The notes beneath the pieces were generated by a model. The model did not search any database. It was given only the letters and a program-made list of their open reading frames with translations, and was not told the origin of the DNA. A stretch of 64,000 nucleotides of DNA from an uncultured Clostridia bacterium (GTDB lineage Bacteria; Bacillota; Clostridia; Christensenellales; Borkfalkiaceae), in contig CAKQRD010000008.1 of NCBI GenBank assembly GCA_934271275.1, positions 1 through 64,000 on the forward strand, written 5' to 3'. Each line of letters opens with the position of its first letter. Positions within the stretch are counted from its first letter, which is position 1. Positions 16,222 to 24,150 of the stretch are shown piece after piece. A program made the position numbers and the translations under genes.

Positions 16222-16265
16222 AAGCGGCGCGCCGATACGGCGCGCCGCTTGATTATAATTTTTTT
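16222..16265 (+). terminator. Very stable terminator after the lipoprotein gene
   Basis: A perfect 13-bp GC-rich stem (16222-16234 with 16238-16250, core GGCGCGCC) with a 3-nt loop, followed by an AT stretch with a T run. Between it and spo0A (16266-16503) only regulatory-looking AT-rich DNA is seen. Confidence 0.75.
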
Positions 16266-16342
16266 GCCGATTAAAAAACTTATTGCCGCAGGAATTATTT
16301 TAGTACAAATATCGGTCAAAATTCAAAAGTATTTTGTACAAA

Positions 16343-16359
16343 AGTCGAAAGCTGTCGAT
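16343..16359 (+). promoter_or_regulatory. Two near-consensus 0A boxes upstream of spo0A
   Basis: AGTCGAA (16343-16349) and TGTCGAT (16353-16359) each match the Spo0A box TGTCGAA at 6 of 7 positions and are 10 bp apart in the same orientation, one helical turn. They lie ~145 bp before the spo0A ATG, so autoregulation is plausible. Core promoter candidates nearby are TTGACG (16435) with GATAAT (16460), spacer 19. Confidence 0.45.
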
Positions 16360-16503
16360 TTTCACGGTATTATGGGCGCGTTTTTCTAAATAAAATAAAA
16401 ATATTTGTAAATTTATTCAAAATTTGCTTGCTTTTTGACGGGCGTTGTAGTACAATACTGATAATATCCCTTGAACGACAAGGGTAAGGAGGAAAGTGAA
16501 AAA

Positions 16504-17265
16504 ATGAAATTGAAGAGTGTGTTCGTGCTACAAGATACCAAAGAATGTGCGGACAAGGTAGCGGAGACCATCGATTCGGACGAAGAGTTCGAGGTGGTGG
16601 GCAGCTCGACGGACGGCATCGCCGCCATTGCGATGATTGCGGATAAGAAACCCGATTTTCTCGTTATGGGTTTGGTGTTGACGGGTTACGACGGGCTATG
16701 TGTGATCGAAAAGGTGAGAGAACTGAATAAGGACGTAAAAATCGTCGTACTTTCCGCGCTGTGCAGAGAAGAATTTATAGCGAAAGCTATGGAGCTCGGC
16801 GCGGATTATTTTATGGCAAAACCGTTCGCTGGCGGCGTTCTTCTCGAAAGAATGAAAGAGCTTGCAAACGGAGTCGGCGGGGTTAAACAGACGGGTGTCG
16901 GCGTTCCCGTGCATCAGGTTACGCTCGAAGAAAAGATCAGTAAAATCTTTATAAACGTAGGTATTCCGCCGCATATCAAAGGTTATTCGTTTTTGCGCGA
17001 AGGCGTTAAAATGGCTGTCGAAGATCCCGACATAATAAACAGCATAACGAAAAAGCTGTATCCTATGATAGGTAAAAGATATTCGACGACCGCAAGCAAG
17101 GTCGAACGCGCTATCCGCCACGCGATAGAGGTCGCTTGGAACAGGGGAAGGATAGACAATATAAACTCGCTTCTCGGCGTGCGCGCGTACGTCGGTGCGG
17201 AAAAACCTACTAACGGCGAGTTCATTGCGCTGGTCGCCGATAAAATGCTTTTGGAAAAGGCTTAA
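16504..17265 (+). CDS. spo0A: Spo0A homologue with a degenerate receiver domain (no phospho-acceptor Asp)
   Basis: 253 residues from ATG 16504 (AAGGAGG 11 nt upstream). The receiver domain (1-~120) is followed by the Spo0A-specific DNA-binding domain: GYSFLREGVKMA, KKLYPMIGKRY, TTASKVERAIRHAIEVAWNRGRID and KPTNGEFIALVADK all match the family closely. In the receiver, B. subtilis D56 aligns without gaps to Gly56 (PDFLVMGLVLTGYDG), and the acidic pair D10-D11 is Gln10-Asp11. The switch Ser (VVLSAL) and the Lys in AKPF remain. The codon is an unambiguous GGT (16669-16671). Normal phosphorylation is therefore not expected; the protein may act constitutively, by dimerisation, or via another input. 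The family is certain, the signalling mode unknown. Confidence 0.93.
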   Translation: MKLKSVFVLQDTKECADKVAETIDSDEEFEVVGSSTDGIAAIAMIADKKPDFLVMGLVLTGYDGLCVIEKVRELNKDVKIVVLSALCREEFIAKAMELGADYFMAKPFAGGVLLERMKELANGVGGVKQTGVGVPVHQVTLEEKISKIFINVGIPPHIKGYSFLREGVKMAVEDPDIINSITKKLYPMIGKRYSTTASKVERAIRHAIEVAWNRGRIDNINSLLGVRAYVGAEKPTNGEFIALVADKMLLEKA

Positions 17266-17339
17266 AGCTCGATGACGCTTCTTGAATAGAGAGTGATAAC
17301 ATGGAAAAGGGGGAAGCGCGCCCGAGTTTAAGCGTTTGG

Positions 17340-17383
17340 GGACGATAAAAGTCGTAAAACCGATTTTTATCGTCCGTTTTTTT
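17340..17383 (+). terminator. Terminator of spo0A
   Basis: GGACGATAAAA (17340-17350) pairs with TTTTATCGTCC (17365-17375), followed by a T-rich run. Confidence 0.8.
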
Positions 17384-17437
17384 TGCGAATTTTTTGCGAA
17401 AAATTTAAAAAAATTATAAAATTTCACCGAAAAACAG

Positions 17438-17466
17438 TTTACAAATAAAGCTTATACGGCTATAAT
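17438..17466 (+). promoter_or_regulatory. Promoter of the zinc-ribbon acidic protein
   Basis: TTTACA (17438-17443), 17 nt, TATAAT (17461-17466). Confidence 0.7.
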
Positions 17467-17539
17467 ATACAGCAAGTCGAGGGAAGCTGTAACAACCCGA
17501 TAAGACGATAAATATATATGATATATATGGAGAGCAAAT

Positions 17540-18061
17540 ATGGCGGAATACGTTAAATGCCCGAGATGCGAACTTAATTATATAAAAAAAGGCGAGGACT
17601 ATTGCGACGTTTGCAAGGCGGAGCTGAATAAAGGTTCAAAGCTTTTGTTCGTCGATAATCCGGACGACGAAGAGGTAGATGTGGAAGAAAGCGACATCTG
17701 TCCCCGTTGCCACCAGAACTACGTTAAAGAAGGCGAAAAGTATTGCGACGCGTGTCTTAAAGAAATGGAGCGCGACGACACCGTGCCGGACGTAGAGGAC
17801 GACGATTCGTGGAAGGAGTATCTGGACGAAGATCCCGTTCCCGAGGAAGAAGAGGAAAGCGAAGAAATGCTTTCGCTTTCTAAGCTCGCGGAGGAAGAAG
17901 GCGACGAGCTGTTCGACGACGAGGAAGAGGAAGAAGAGGAAGAGGAGGTCGAGTCCGACGAACCGGACGACTTCGATATTCCGGAAATAGACGAGTCCGA
18001 TTTCGAGGATTACGACGAGGAAGAGGAAGAAGACGACGAGGACGACGGCGAAGATTTTTAA
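17540..18061 (+). CDS. Double zinc-ribbon protein with a highly acidic tail
   Basis: 173 residues. Two similar zinc ribbons, Cys 7/10/22/25 (CPRC...CDVC) and Cys 54/57/69/72 (CPRC...CDAC), look like an internal duplication (NYIKKGEDYCD versus NYVKEGEKYCD). From about residue 78 to the end the chain is almost all Asp/Glu, including runs of seven or more Glu. There is no membrane segment. Acidic tails of this kind often mimic nucleic acid or bind basic proteins; the specific role here is unknown. GGAGAG lies before the ATG. It has its own promoter between spo0A and veg. Confidence 0.8.
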   Translation: MAEYVKCPRCELNYIKKGEDYCDVCKAELNKGSKLLFVDNPDDEEVDVEESDICPRCHQNYVKEGEKYCDACLKEMERDDTVPDVEDDDSWKEYLDEDPVPEEEEESEEMLSLSKLAEEEGDELFDDEEEEEEEEEVESDEPDDFDIPEIDESDFEDYDEEEEEDDEDDGEDF

Positions 18062-18276
18062 CCGTTCGTTTCGGGAGTTTTCCGAGCGGGAATTTTCCGA
18101 TTGTGAATTTCCACGCGGCGATTTCCTCGCAGCGGGTTTCCTTGCCGCGACTTTCGGGTAAAATTTCTGACAAAAAAAGTTTTTCGGCAGGTCTTTGACG
18201 AGGTTTTTTTATAAACCTTTCGGGTAAAATTTTTTGAAAAGTTTTAGCCGTGCGGGCGTTTAATAATTCGTTTTAT

Positions 18277-18291
18277 CGGGAATAATTCCCG
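18277..18291. promoter_or_regulatory. Palindrome directly before the veg start codon
   Basis: CGGGAATAATTCCCG is a perfect 15-bp palindrome ending one base before the ATG at 18293. No Shine-Dalgarno sequence is present. It may be an operator or an RNA hairpin that affects initiation. Confidence 0.5.
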
Positions 18292-18292
18292 T

Positions 18293-18538
18293 ATGATTAA
18301 AAACAGTTCAGATTTAAGTCAGGTCAAAACGACGATAGAACGAATGTACAGAAAGCCCGTCGAGGTTACTTTGAATCTCGGCAGAAACAAATACGTCGTG
18401 TTTGCGGGAACGCTCGTCGGCGTATATCCCGCGCTGTTCACCGTCAGCCCTTTGGATAAGAGCTTCACGGGGAAAACTTCTTATTCTTATTCCGAGTATA
18501 TGTGCGGAAAAGTTAAGGTAAAAGAGCGCGCGCAGTAA
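18293..18538 (+). CDS. veg: Veg family protein (DUF1021)
   Basis: 81 residues, the usual length. SDLSQVKTTIERMYRKPVEVTLNLGRNKYVVFAGTL and the C-terminal SYSYSEYMCGKVKV align with Veg of Bacillus and Clostridia. Veg is linked to biofilm gene control and is close to sporulation-related loci in many Firmicutes; its biochemical activity is not settled. The start at 18293 gives the right N-terminal length, although no SD is visible and a palindrome precedes it. A later ATG (MYRKP) would cut conserved sequence. Confidence 0.88.
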   Translation: MIKNSSDLSQVKTTIERMYRKPVEVTLNLGRNKYVVFAGTLVGVYPALFTVSPLDKSFTGKTSYSYSEYMCGKVKVKERAQ

Positions 18539-18562
18539 AATTTTTTCTATATTGAATTTAAA

Positions 18563-18602
18563 GGTCGCGGCGGTGAAATTCTTCACCGCCGCGACCTCTT
18601 TT
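18563..18602. terminator. Strong bidirectional terminator between veg and the XRE gene
   Basis: GGTCGCGGCGGTGAA pairs perfectly with TTCACCGCCGCGACC (18563-18577 with 18582-18596), with T-rich flanks on both strands. It serves veg (+) and the convergent regulator (-). Confidence 0.8.
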
Positions 18603-18663
18603 ATCTATTTGCACGTTTATTATTGTTTTCCTGCGTTTTCGCAGAGTTTTCAACGATAAAATT

Positions 18664-18885
18664 CTAATATTCCTTTCTACCGAGCAAAAAATCAGCCGAT
18701 TCGCCTAATAAATCGCAAAGCGAAAGAAACGTTTCCAGCGAAGGAACGGCTTTTCCGTGAACGTACATACTCATTGTCGCTTTGGATATGCCCAAAGCCT
18801 TTGCGAGCGTGGTGTAGCTGTACTCCGAATCCTTTACGCATTCCTTTAATTTTTGACTGAAAACCTTCCGTAATTTATCCTTCAT
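18664..18885 (-). CDS. XRE-family HTH repressor (cassette 1)
   Basis: 73 residues, nearly all helix-turn-helix: YTTLAKALGISKATMSMYVHGKAVPSLETFLSLCDLLGESADFLLG. This is a Cro/CI-type DNA-binding domain with no extra domain. It is divergent from the BspA-like lipoprotein gene, and the shared intergenic region carries repeated ATCTAACT boxes overlapping both promoters, so it very probably represses both (inference). No strong SD is visible before the ATG; the nearby minus-strand TATACT leaves a leader of about 14 nt. Confidence 0.85.
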   Translation of the reverse strand: MKDKLRKVFSQKLKECVKDSEYSYTTLAKALGISKATMSMYVHGKAVPSLETFLSLCDLLGESADFLLGRKEY

Positions 18886-18898
18886 AATAATAAAGTTT

Positions 18899-18973
18899 AG
18901 TATAATCTAACTAATTACAGTTGACAATTAGAAATAATCTAACTATAATAAAATAGAGTTAGATAGTATCTAA
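18899..18973. promoter_or_regulatory. Overlapping divergent promoters with XRE operator boxes (cassette 1)
   Basis: Plus strand: TTGACA (18921-18926), 17 nt, TATAAT (18944-18949), a perfect consensus. Minus strand: TTGTCA (complement of 18922-18927), 17 nt, TATACT (complement of 18899-18904). The two -35 boxes therefore share bases. Boxes ATCTAACTA at 18905 and 18937, inverted AGTTAGAT at 18957-18964 and ATCTAA at 18968 overlap the spacers and -10 elements; the pair at 18937/18957 forms an inverted repeat. A single repressor could switch both directions. Confidence 0.8.
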
Positions 18974-18996
18974 TTTGTAAAAAACGGAGGTAAAAT

Positions 18997-21993
18997 ATGC
19001 AAAAAGTTCAGAAAAATACCATACGAGTATTGTTTGTCGCGCTAATCGCGGCGGTGTGCTTCTCGCTCGGTCTGTTTGCGGCGTGCGGAAGTAACGGAGG
19101 GAGCGGCAACGGCACGGGCGGCGGAAGCGGCACGGGCGGCGGGGATAAACCCTCCGGCGGACATACCCATATTTTTGTCGATACGATTGTAAAGCCGAAT
19201 TGTACGGAAAAGGGCTATACCGTACATAAGTGCAAGTGCGGCTACGAATATAAAGATTACGAAACCGCCGCTTTGGGGCATTCGTTCGGAAGTTGGAGAG
19301 TGATTACACCCGAAACCGCGGACAGAGACGGCGAGGAAAAGAGAATTTGTACGCGCGAAAACTGCGATTATTTTGAAACGCGTAAAATTCCGAAGCTCGA
19401 CCATACGCACGATTATAAAGAAACGGTTGTCGAGCCGACCTGTACGGAAAAAGGCTATACGTTGCATAAGTGCGAGTGCGGAGAAGAGTATAAGGACGGA
19501 GAAACAAAAGCCTTGGGGCATTTGTTCGGCGAGTGGAAAATCGTAACGCCCGCAACCGAAGACAGCGAAGGGCTTGAGCGAAGAACTTGCACGCGCGAAA
19601 ACTGCGGCTTTAAAGAGGAGCGGGCAATACCCGTGCTTTCTCATACTCACCATTATATCACGACTACGATAGAACCCACTTGCACCGAAAGGGGATATAC
19701 GAAATATACTTGCGAAAAGTGCGGGAACAGCTATAACGCAGACTACGAAAAAGCCCTCGGACATAATTTCGGAGAGTGGAAAGAAATAAAACCCGCTACG
19801 GAAGAAGAGGACGGCTTGAAGGAGCGCACCTGCGCCCGTTGCGGAGAAACGGAAGAACAAGCTATTCCCGCAAAAACCCACGAGCATAAGTTTGTCGATA
19901 CCGTTGTAGAACCGACTTGCACGGAAAAAGGATATACCATACATAAATGCAAGTGCGGGGAGCAATATGAAGATAGCTACGTCAGCGCGTTAGACCATAG
20001 CTTTACGAATTACGTTCCGGACGGAAACGCGACTTGCACGAAGGACGGAACGAAAACGGCTAAATGCGACAGATGCGACGAAATAAAAACGATAGCTGAC
20101 GAAGGTTCTGCGAAAGGACATAAGCCGAGCGATTATATCTCGGATAAAGAACCTACTTGCACGGAAGCGGGCAGTAAACATAAAGAATGTACGGTTTGCG
20201 GAGAAATGCTTGAAACGGTGGAAGTACCCTCAAAAGGACACGGCTATTCTACCGAATGGACGGTTGATAAAGAGGCTACTTGTCAAAAAACGGGTATAAA
20301 ATCTCACCATTGCACGCGTTGCAACGCTAAAACGGACGAAACGGAAATACCCTTTGCCGCGCATACCTATGATGACGAAATCTGTACGGTTTGCGGCGCG
20401 GTAGAACTTATAGAAGCGACGGGGCTTGAATATACGTTAAGCGAGGATAAAACGTATTATATAGTTTCCGAAATGGGTGACAGTACCCGTAAACATTTTA
20501 TAATACCCGCAACGTATAACGGACTGCCCGTAAAAGAGATAGGCGAAGCGGCATTTTATAAAAAGTCTGATATTATACAGGTCGTTCTGCCCGATAGTAT
20601 AGAAAAAATCGGAAACAGCGCGTTTTATCAGTGCCCTGCATTGAAAGAGATTACTTTCGGAGAAAACCTTCTTACGATAGGCGACAGCGCGTTTTATTAT
20701 TGTGATAAAATAGAAAAAGTTGTTATTCCCGATAAGGTAACGAATATAGGAGATAGTTCGTTCAGTGCTTGCGATTCGCTTACGAGTGTAATTATCGGAA
20801 ACAGTGTGGAAAGTATAGGAAACGAAGCGTTTCAATATTGCTATTCTCTTACAAGTGTAGCTATCGGAAACGGTGTTACGAGTATAGGAAATCATGCGTT
20901 CTATAATTGCCGTTCGCTCACGAGTATAACGATTCCCGATAGCGTGACGAATATAGACGATAATGCGTTCAGTGATTGCTTTTCACTCACAAGTGTAATG
21001 ATTGGTAACGGTGTGACGAGTATAGGGAATTATGCGTTTCAATATTGTTATTCTCTCACGAGTGTAATTATCGGAAACAGTGTAGAGAGTATAGGATATT
21101 GTGTGTTCAAAGATTGCCGTTCGCTCACGAGTATAACTATCCCCGATAGCGTGACGAATATAGGAAAAGATGCATTTATTGGTTGCAACAAACTTATAAA
21201 GTACCTTAAAGGCGTAGGTTACGTTGATAAATGGGCGGTATCCTGTGATAGCGCAGTTACGAAAGTAGAATTGAAAACGGATACGGTAGGCATTGCGCAA
21301 CACACGTTTTATAAATGCAGTTCGCTTGTGAGTGTAACAATTCCCGATAGTGTGAAAAATATATGTGAGCATGCTTTTGGTAGCTGTTCATCTTTAACTA
21401 GCGTAAATATTCCCGACAGTGTGACGAGTATAGGTGAAGGAGTGTTCGGTGGTTGCAGTTCGCTTACGAGTATAACGATACCCGACAGCGTGACGAGTAT
21501 AGGAGCTGGGGCGTTCATGTATTGCAGTTCGATAACGAGTATAAATATCCCTGATAGTGTAACGAGTATAGGTGAGAAAGCGTTCTATTGTTGTAGTTCG
21601 CTAACGAGTATTACAATTCCGGATAGTGAAATAAGTATAGGCTATGATGCGTTTGTAGGTTGCCATAAACTTATAAAAACAGTAAAGGACGTTGGTTACG
21701 TTGATAAATGGGTTGTTAGTTTGAATTCTTCGAGAAAGCAGGTTGAACTAAAAGCTGATACTATCGGTATAGCGGATAGCGCGTTCCACAATTGGTATTT
21801 CATAAGCATAACAATCCCCGAGGGCGTGAAGAGTATAGGAGAGAATGCGTTCTATAATTGTTCTCAACTTACAGATATATATTACAGTGGCAGTATGGAA
21901 GAGTGGAACAAAATAAAAAAAGGTGAAAATTGGAATTCCAAAACAGGTAATTACGTCGTGCATTGCACCGACGGTGATATTAAAAAATCTTAA
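18997..21993 (+). CDS. BspA-like leucine-rich-repeat lipoprotein (cassette 1)
   Basis: 998 residues. The lipoprotein signal has a lipobox (LFAAC, Cys about residue 30) followed by a Gly/Ser/Asn linker. Residues ~55-470 hold repeated ~45-65-residue Cys modules (PTCTEKGYT.HKC.CGE.Y.....ALGH), usually with two to four Cys per unit. Residues ~480-990 hold about fifteen LRR_5 units of the IPDSVTSIGxxAFxxCSSLTSI type, as in BspA and other surface adhesins. Such proteins bind host or bacterial surface ligands. Repeat units are near-identical at DNA level, so copy number may vary. Its N-terminal half is shared with the gene at 41361. AACGGAGGT precedes the ATG. Confidence 0.9.
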   Translation: MQKVQKNTIRVLFVALIAAVCFSLGLFAACGSNGGSGNGTGGGSGTGGGDKPSGGHTHIFVDTIVKPNCTEKGYTVHKCKCGYEYKDYETAALGHSFGSWRVITPETADRDGEEKRICTRENCDYFETRKIPKLDHTHDYKETVVEPTCTEKGYTLHKCECGEEYKDGETKALGHLFGEWKIVTPATEDSEGLERRTCTRENCGFKEERAIPVLSHTHHYITTTIEPTCTERGYTKYTCEKCGNSYNADYEKALGHNFGEWKEIKPATEEEDGLKERTCARCGETEEQAIPAKTHEHKFVDTVVEPTCTEKGYTIHKCKCGEQYEDSYVSALDHSFTNYVPDGNATCTKDGTKTAKCDRCDEIKTIADEGSAKGHKPSDYISDKEPTCTEAGSKHKECTVCGEMLETVEVPSKGHGYSTEWTVDKEATCQKTGIKSHHCTRCNAKTDETEIPFAAHTYDDEICTVCGAVELIEATGLEYTLSEDKTYYIVSEMGDSTRKHFIIPATYNGLPVKEIGEAAFYKKSDIIQVVLPDSIEKIGNSAFYQCPALKEITFGENLLTIGDSAFYYCDKIEKVVIPDKVTNIGDSSFSACDSLTSVIIGNSVESIGNEAFQYCYSLTSVAIGNGVTSIGNHAFYNCRSLTSITIPDSVTNIDDNAFSDCFSLTSVMIGNGVTSIGNYAFQYCYSLTSVIIGNSVESIGYCVFKDCRSLTSITIPDSVTNIGKDAFIGCNKLIKYLKGVGYVDKWAVSCDSAVTKVELKTDTVGIAQHTFYKCSSLVSVTIPDSVKNICEHAFGSCSSLTSVNIPDSVTSIGEGVFGGCSSLTSITIPDSVTSIGAGAFMYCSSITSINIPDSVTSIGEKAFYCCSSLTSITIPDSEISIGYDAFVGCHKLIKTVKDVGYVDKWVVSLNSSRKQVELKADTIGIADSAFHNWYFISITIPEGVKSIGENAFYNCSQLTDIYYSGSMEEWNKIKKGENWNSKTGNYVVHCTDGDIKKS

Positions 21994-22011
21994 CATAAAA
22001 GGAGAAAAAAG

Positions 22012-22440
22012 ATGAAAGTCATCGTATTAAAAGGGAAGCCTGATACCGGCAAAAGTACGATATTAAGATTAGTTGCCAAAATGATTATGGATAAATACGG
22101 CAAACCCGTATATTGTAATTCTCGGTTTTATAGTAATATAAACAAAAATATAGGAGACGTACAAGCCGTTTTTATAATAAACGGCAAAGTCGTTGCGATA
22201 ACTTCTCACGGAGATTATCCCAAACTGTTGCGTGACGATTTGAAAGAGTTGAAAAACAATAGTTCGGGAGAAATTGATTTGTTTATTTGTGCGAGTCACG
22301 ATACGCCGATGTTCAAAAGATTTATGGAAGTTATTTCCGAAAACAACTATGAAGTAATATCTAAAAACGCTTCGGAAAACAGAGAAGATTCTAAATGCGC
22401 AAACAAAATTTTTGAAAAAGTACAAGAGTTTGTGAAGTAG
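22012..22440 (+). CDS. Small P-loop NTPase-like protein, unknown function
   Basis: 142 residues starting 18 nt after the BspA-like gene, with GGAGAAAA as SD. The N-terminus VIVLKGKPDTGKSTILRL carries a Walker A motif (GxxxxGKST). Hydrophobic strands follow (VQAVFIINGKVVAITS, EIDLFICASHDT) that could include the Walker B region. There is no helicase or kinase signature beyond the P-loop. It is probably co-transcribed with, and controlled like, the surface protein. Similar small P-loop proteins occur as accessory genes; the function is not assigned. Confidence 0.7.
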   Translation: MKVIVLKGKPDTGKSTILRLVAKMIMDKYGKPVYCNSRFYSNINKNIGDVQAVFIINGKVVAITSHGDYPKLLRDDLKELKNNSSGEIDLFICASHDTPMFKRFMEVISENNYEVISKNASENREDSKCANKIFEKVQEFVK

Positions 22441-22467
22441 TGACGATTATTGAGAGTATAACTAAAG

Positions 22468-22495
22468 AAAGCGGGCGTGATTGCCCGCTTTTTTT
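22468..22495 (+). terminator. Terminator closing cassette 1
   Basis: AAAGCGGGC (22468-22476) pairs with GCCCGCTTT (22483-22491), followed by a T run. Confidence 0.8.
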
Positions 22496-22565
22496 GTTGT
22501 TCGCTTATCGCCGTCGAATCATTTCGACTATGACAATGATATTTTGGCGGTAAAATGCAAAAAAT

Positions 22566-23108
22566 CGGCGGGAGCAAGCCCCCGCCCTACGAAAATAAAT
22601 CAAACTCGCGCAGAATAACAACGTGCTTAAACTGTCACAGTTATGCATACAGTTTGTAACTGTATAAAAAGAAAAGCACGGGTAAATTGTCGTTTGCCCC
22701 TTAAAGATTAAGGGGCAAAGATAGTACGAGATATGCGCGATAAGCAATGAGGGGTTATTGAGGAGTTTTTGGAAAAGGGGTATGTTCGGGTGTAGCCCTC
22801 CGTAGCAACAGCAGAGGAGCAAGGGGAAAAACGGATACTTCTCCGCTACGCTACGAAGCACATTTGTAGCGGAAAACAGGTTTGCCCCTCTCGCAAAAGA
22901 GAAAAAATAGAAAAGAAGTTGTGTCATTCTGAGCGATGCCCGCAAAGACAAGCCCGCGAAGAATCTCAAAAGTTACTTGTGTGTCGAGATTCTTCGTGAG
23001 TTCGTCAGGGAAGAATGGCTCAGAATGACAATCAAGGGTTTCGTGTAGAGATTGTATGGCGGCGGGAGCAAGCCCCCGCCCTACGGTAGCATACAGTTTG
23101 TAACTGTA
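22566..23108. repeat. Intergenic repeat cluster A
   Basis: Contains, in order: R1 (GGCGGGAGCAAGC-type palindrome) 22566-22591; R2 (TACAGTTTGTAACTGTA) 22648-22664; R4 (CCCCTTAA...TTAAGGGG plus a ~200-nt tail ending TTTGCCCCTCTCGC) about 22690-22905; R3 bounded by TGTCATTCTGAG (22922) and CTCAGAATGACA (ends 23030) with an inner AGAATCTC/GAGATTCT pair; R1 23060-23085; R2 23092-23108. No coding capacity is supported. These families recur at four other places in the window. Confidence 0.85.
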
Positions 23109-23197
23109 TACAGTCGAAAAGCGCGGTCTGGCGGTTGTTGCGTTTTCGGAGGTCCTTACGGTTAGCTAATTATCGCAAAAGATTTTTTTCATACCGC

Positions 23198-23226
23198 TTG
23201 CAATCACGAATATTTCGTGATAGAAT
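23198..23226 (+). promoter_or_regulatory. Promoter with embedded palindromic operator for the sugar operon
   Basis: TTGCAA (23198-23203), 17 nt, TAGAAT (23221-23226). The entire spacer is the perfect palindrome TCACGAATATTTCGTGA (23204-23220), whose last bases also make an extended -10 (TGA). A repressor on this site would block polymerase. The regulator gene is not in the neighbourhood. Confidence 0.7.
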
Positions 23227-23253
23227 ATTACCGAATTCATCAAGAGGTTATTT

Positions 23254-24150
23254 ATGATTCTTTGTATAGGAGAAATCCTTGCCGATATGATCGGCGAAGC
23301 GGCGGGGGCGGACGGCGCGCCCGTATTCAAAATGTTCTGCGGCGGCGCGCCCTTTAACGTTGCCGTAAACGCCAAACAGTCCGGCGCGAAGGTCGCCTTT
23401 ATAGGCAGAGTCGGCAGAGACCCCGTAGGCAAGTTCCTTATAGATTATTCGGATAAGGTCGGGTTCGATTATCTCGATATTCAACGCGACGAGGTAAGAA
23501 ACACTACTCTCGCGCTCGTCACCCTGACCGACGGCGAACGCGATTTCGCTTTCTTCCGCCACGATACCGCCGATTTCAATATCGACGCGGATTCCGTAAA
23601 CTTATCCGCTTACGAAAACCTTAATATATTACATTTAGGCTCGCTGATGCTTTCGGAAGAAGCGGGCAGAGATTTCGCGGACGCGGTTATAAAAAAGGTT
23701 CGCGCAGCGAAAAAAACTCTTTCCTTCGACGTGAATTTCCGTCTCGACCTTTACGCGGGCATAGAAGAGGCGATAGAGGCTTATCGCCCGTACGTTGCGG
23801 AAGCGGATATTCTTAAATTTTCCGACGACGAGATAACGGCGTTCACCGGCGAAACCACCGTGGAAGCCGCCGCTCGCGCGCTTTACAAGGAAAACAGGCT
23901 TCTTCTCGTGACTTTGGGAAGCAAAGGCAGCGCGTACTACTACAACGGAATAAGCGGCGTCGTCGCGACCGAAAAGGTTAAGCCCGTAGACACGACGGGT
24001 GCGGGCGACGCGTTCTTCGGCGCGGTGCTTGCAAAGCTCGACGGCAAGGACGTTTCCGCGCTCACGAAGGACGATATAGAACAAGCCCTCGCTTTCGGTA
24101 ACAAGGCGGGCGCGAGAGCCACGCAGTTTAAGGGAGCGGTGAAAATATGA
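23254..24150 (+). CDS. PfkB-family carbohydrate kinase (fructokinase-like)
   Basis: 298 residues. Both PfkB signatures are present: GGAPFNVAVNAKQSGAKVAFIGRVG near residues 30-53 and DTTGAGDAFFGAVLA (about 248-262) with the catalytic Asp. It phosphorylates a sugar with ATP. The similarity pattern (CIGEILADMIG at the start) is that of fructokinases. The following manA supports fructose/mannose-6-phosphate traffic, but with fucI in the same operon a ketose such as fuculose is an alternative substrate. AGAGG precedes the ATG. The stop overlaps the next start (ATGA). Confidence 0.85.
   Translation: MILCIGEILADMIGEAAGADGAPVFKMFCGGAPFNVAVNAKQSGAKVAFIGRVGRDPVGKFLIDYSDKVGFDYLDIQRDEVRNTTLALVTLTDGERDFAFFRHDTADFNIDADSVNLSAYENLNILHLGSLMLSEEAGRDFADAVIKKVRAAKKTLSFDVNFRLDLYAGIEEAIEAYRPYVAEADILKFSDDEITAFTGETTVEAAARALYKENRLLLVTLGSKGSAYYYNGISGVVATEKVKPVDTTGAGDAFFGAVLAKLDGKDVSALTKDDIEQALAFGNKAGARATQFKGAVKI

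Noticed and set aside
17302..17349. 15-codon frame after spo0A with ATG at 17302
   Set aside because: Runs into the terminator stem; no independent support.
22505..22969. 154-residue minus-strand frame in repeat cluster A
   Set aside because: It is a translation of dispersed palindromic repeats (typical ASLRMTQ-type string), without SD.
22566..23108. Possible CRISPR array in the repeat clusters
   Set aside because: Repeats belong to different families, are irregularly spaced, spacers are not uniform, and no cas gene is present.
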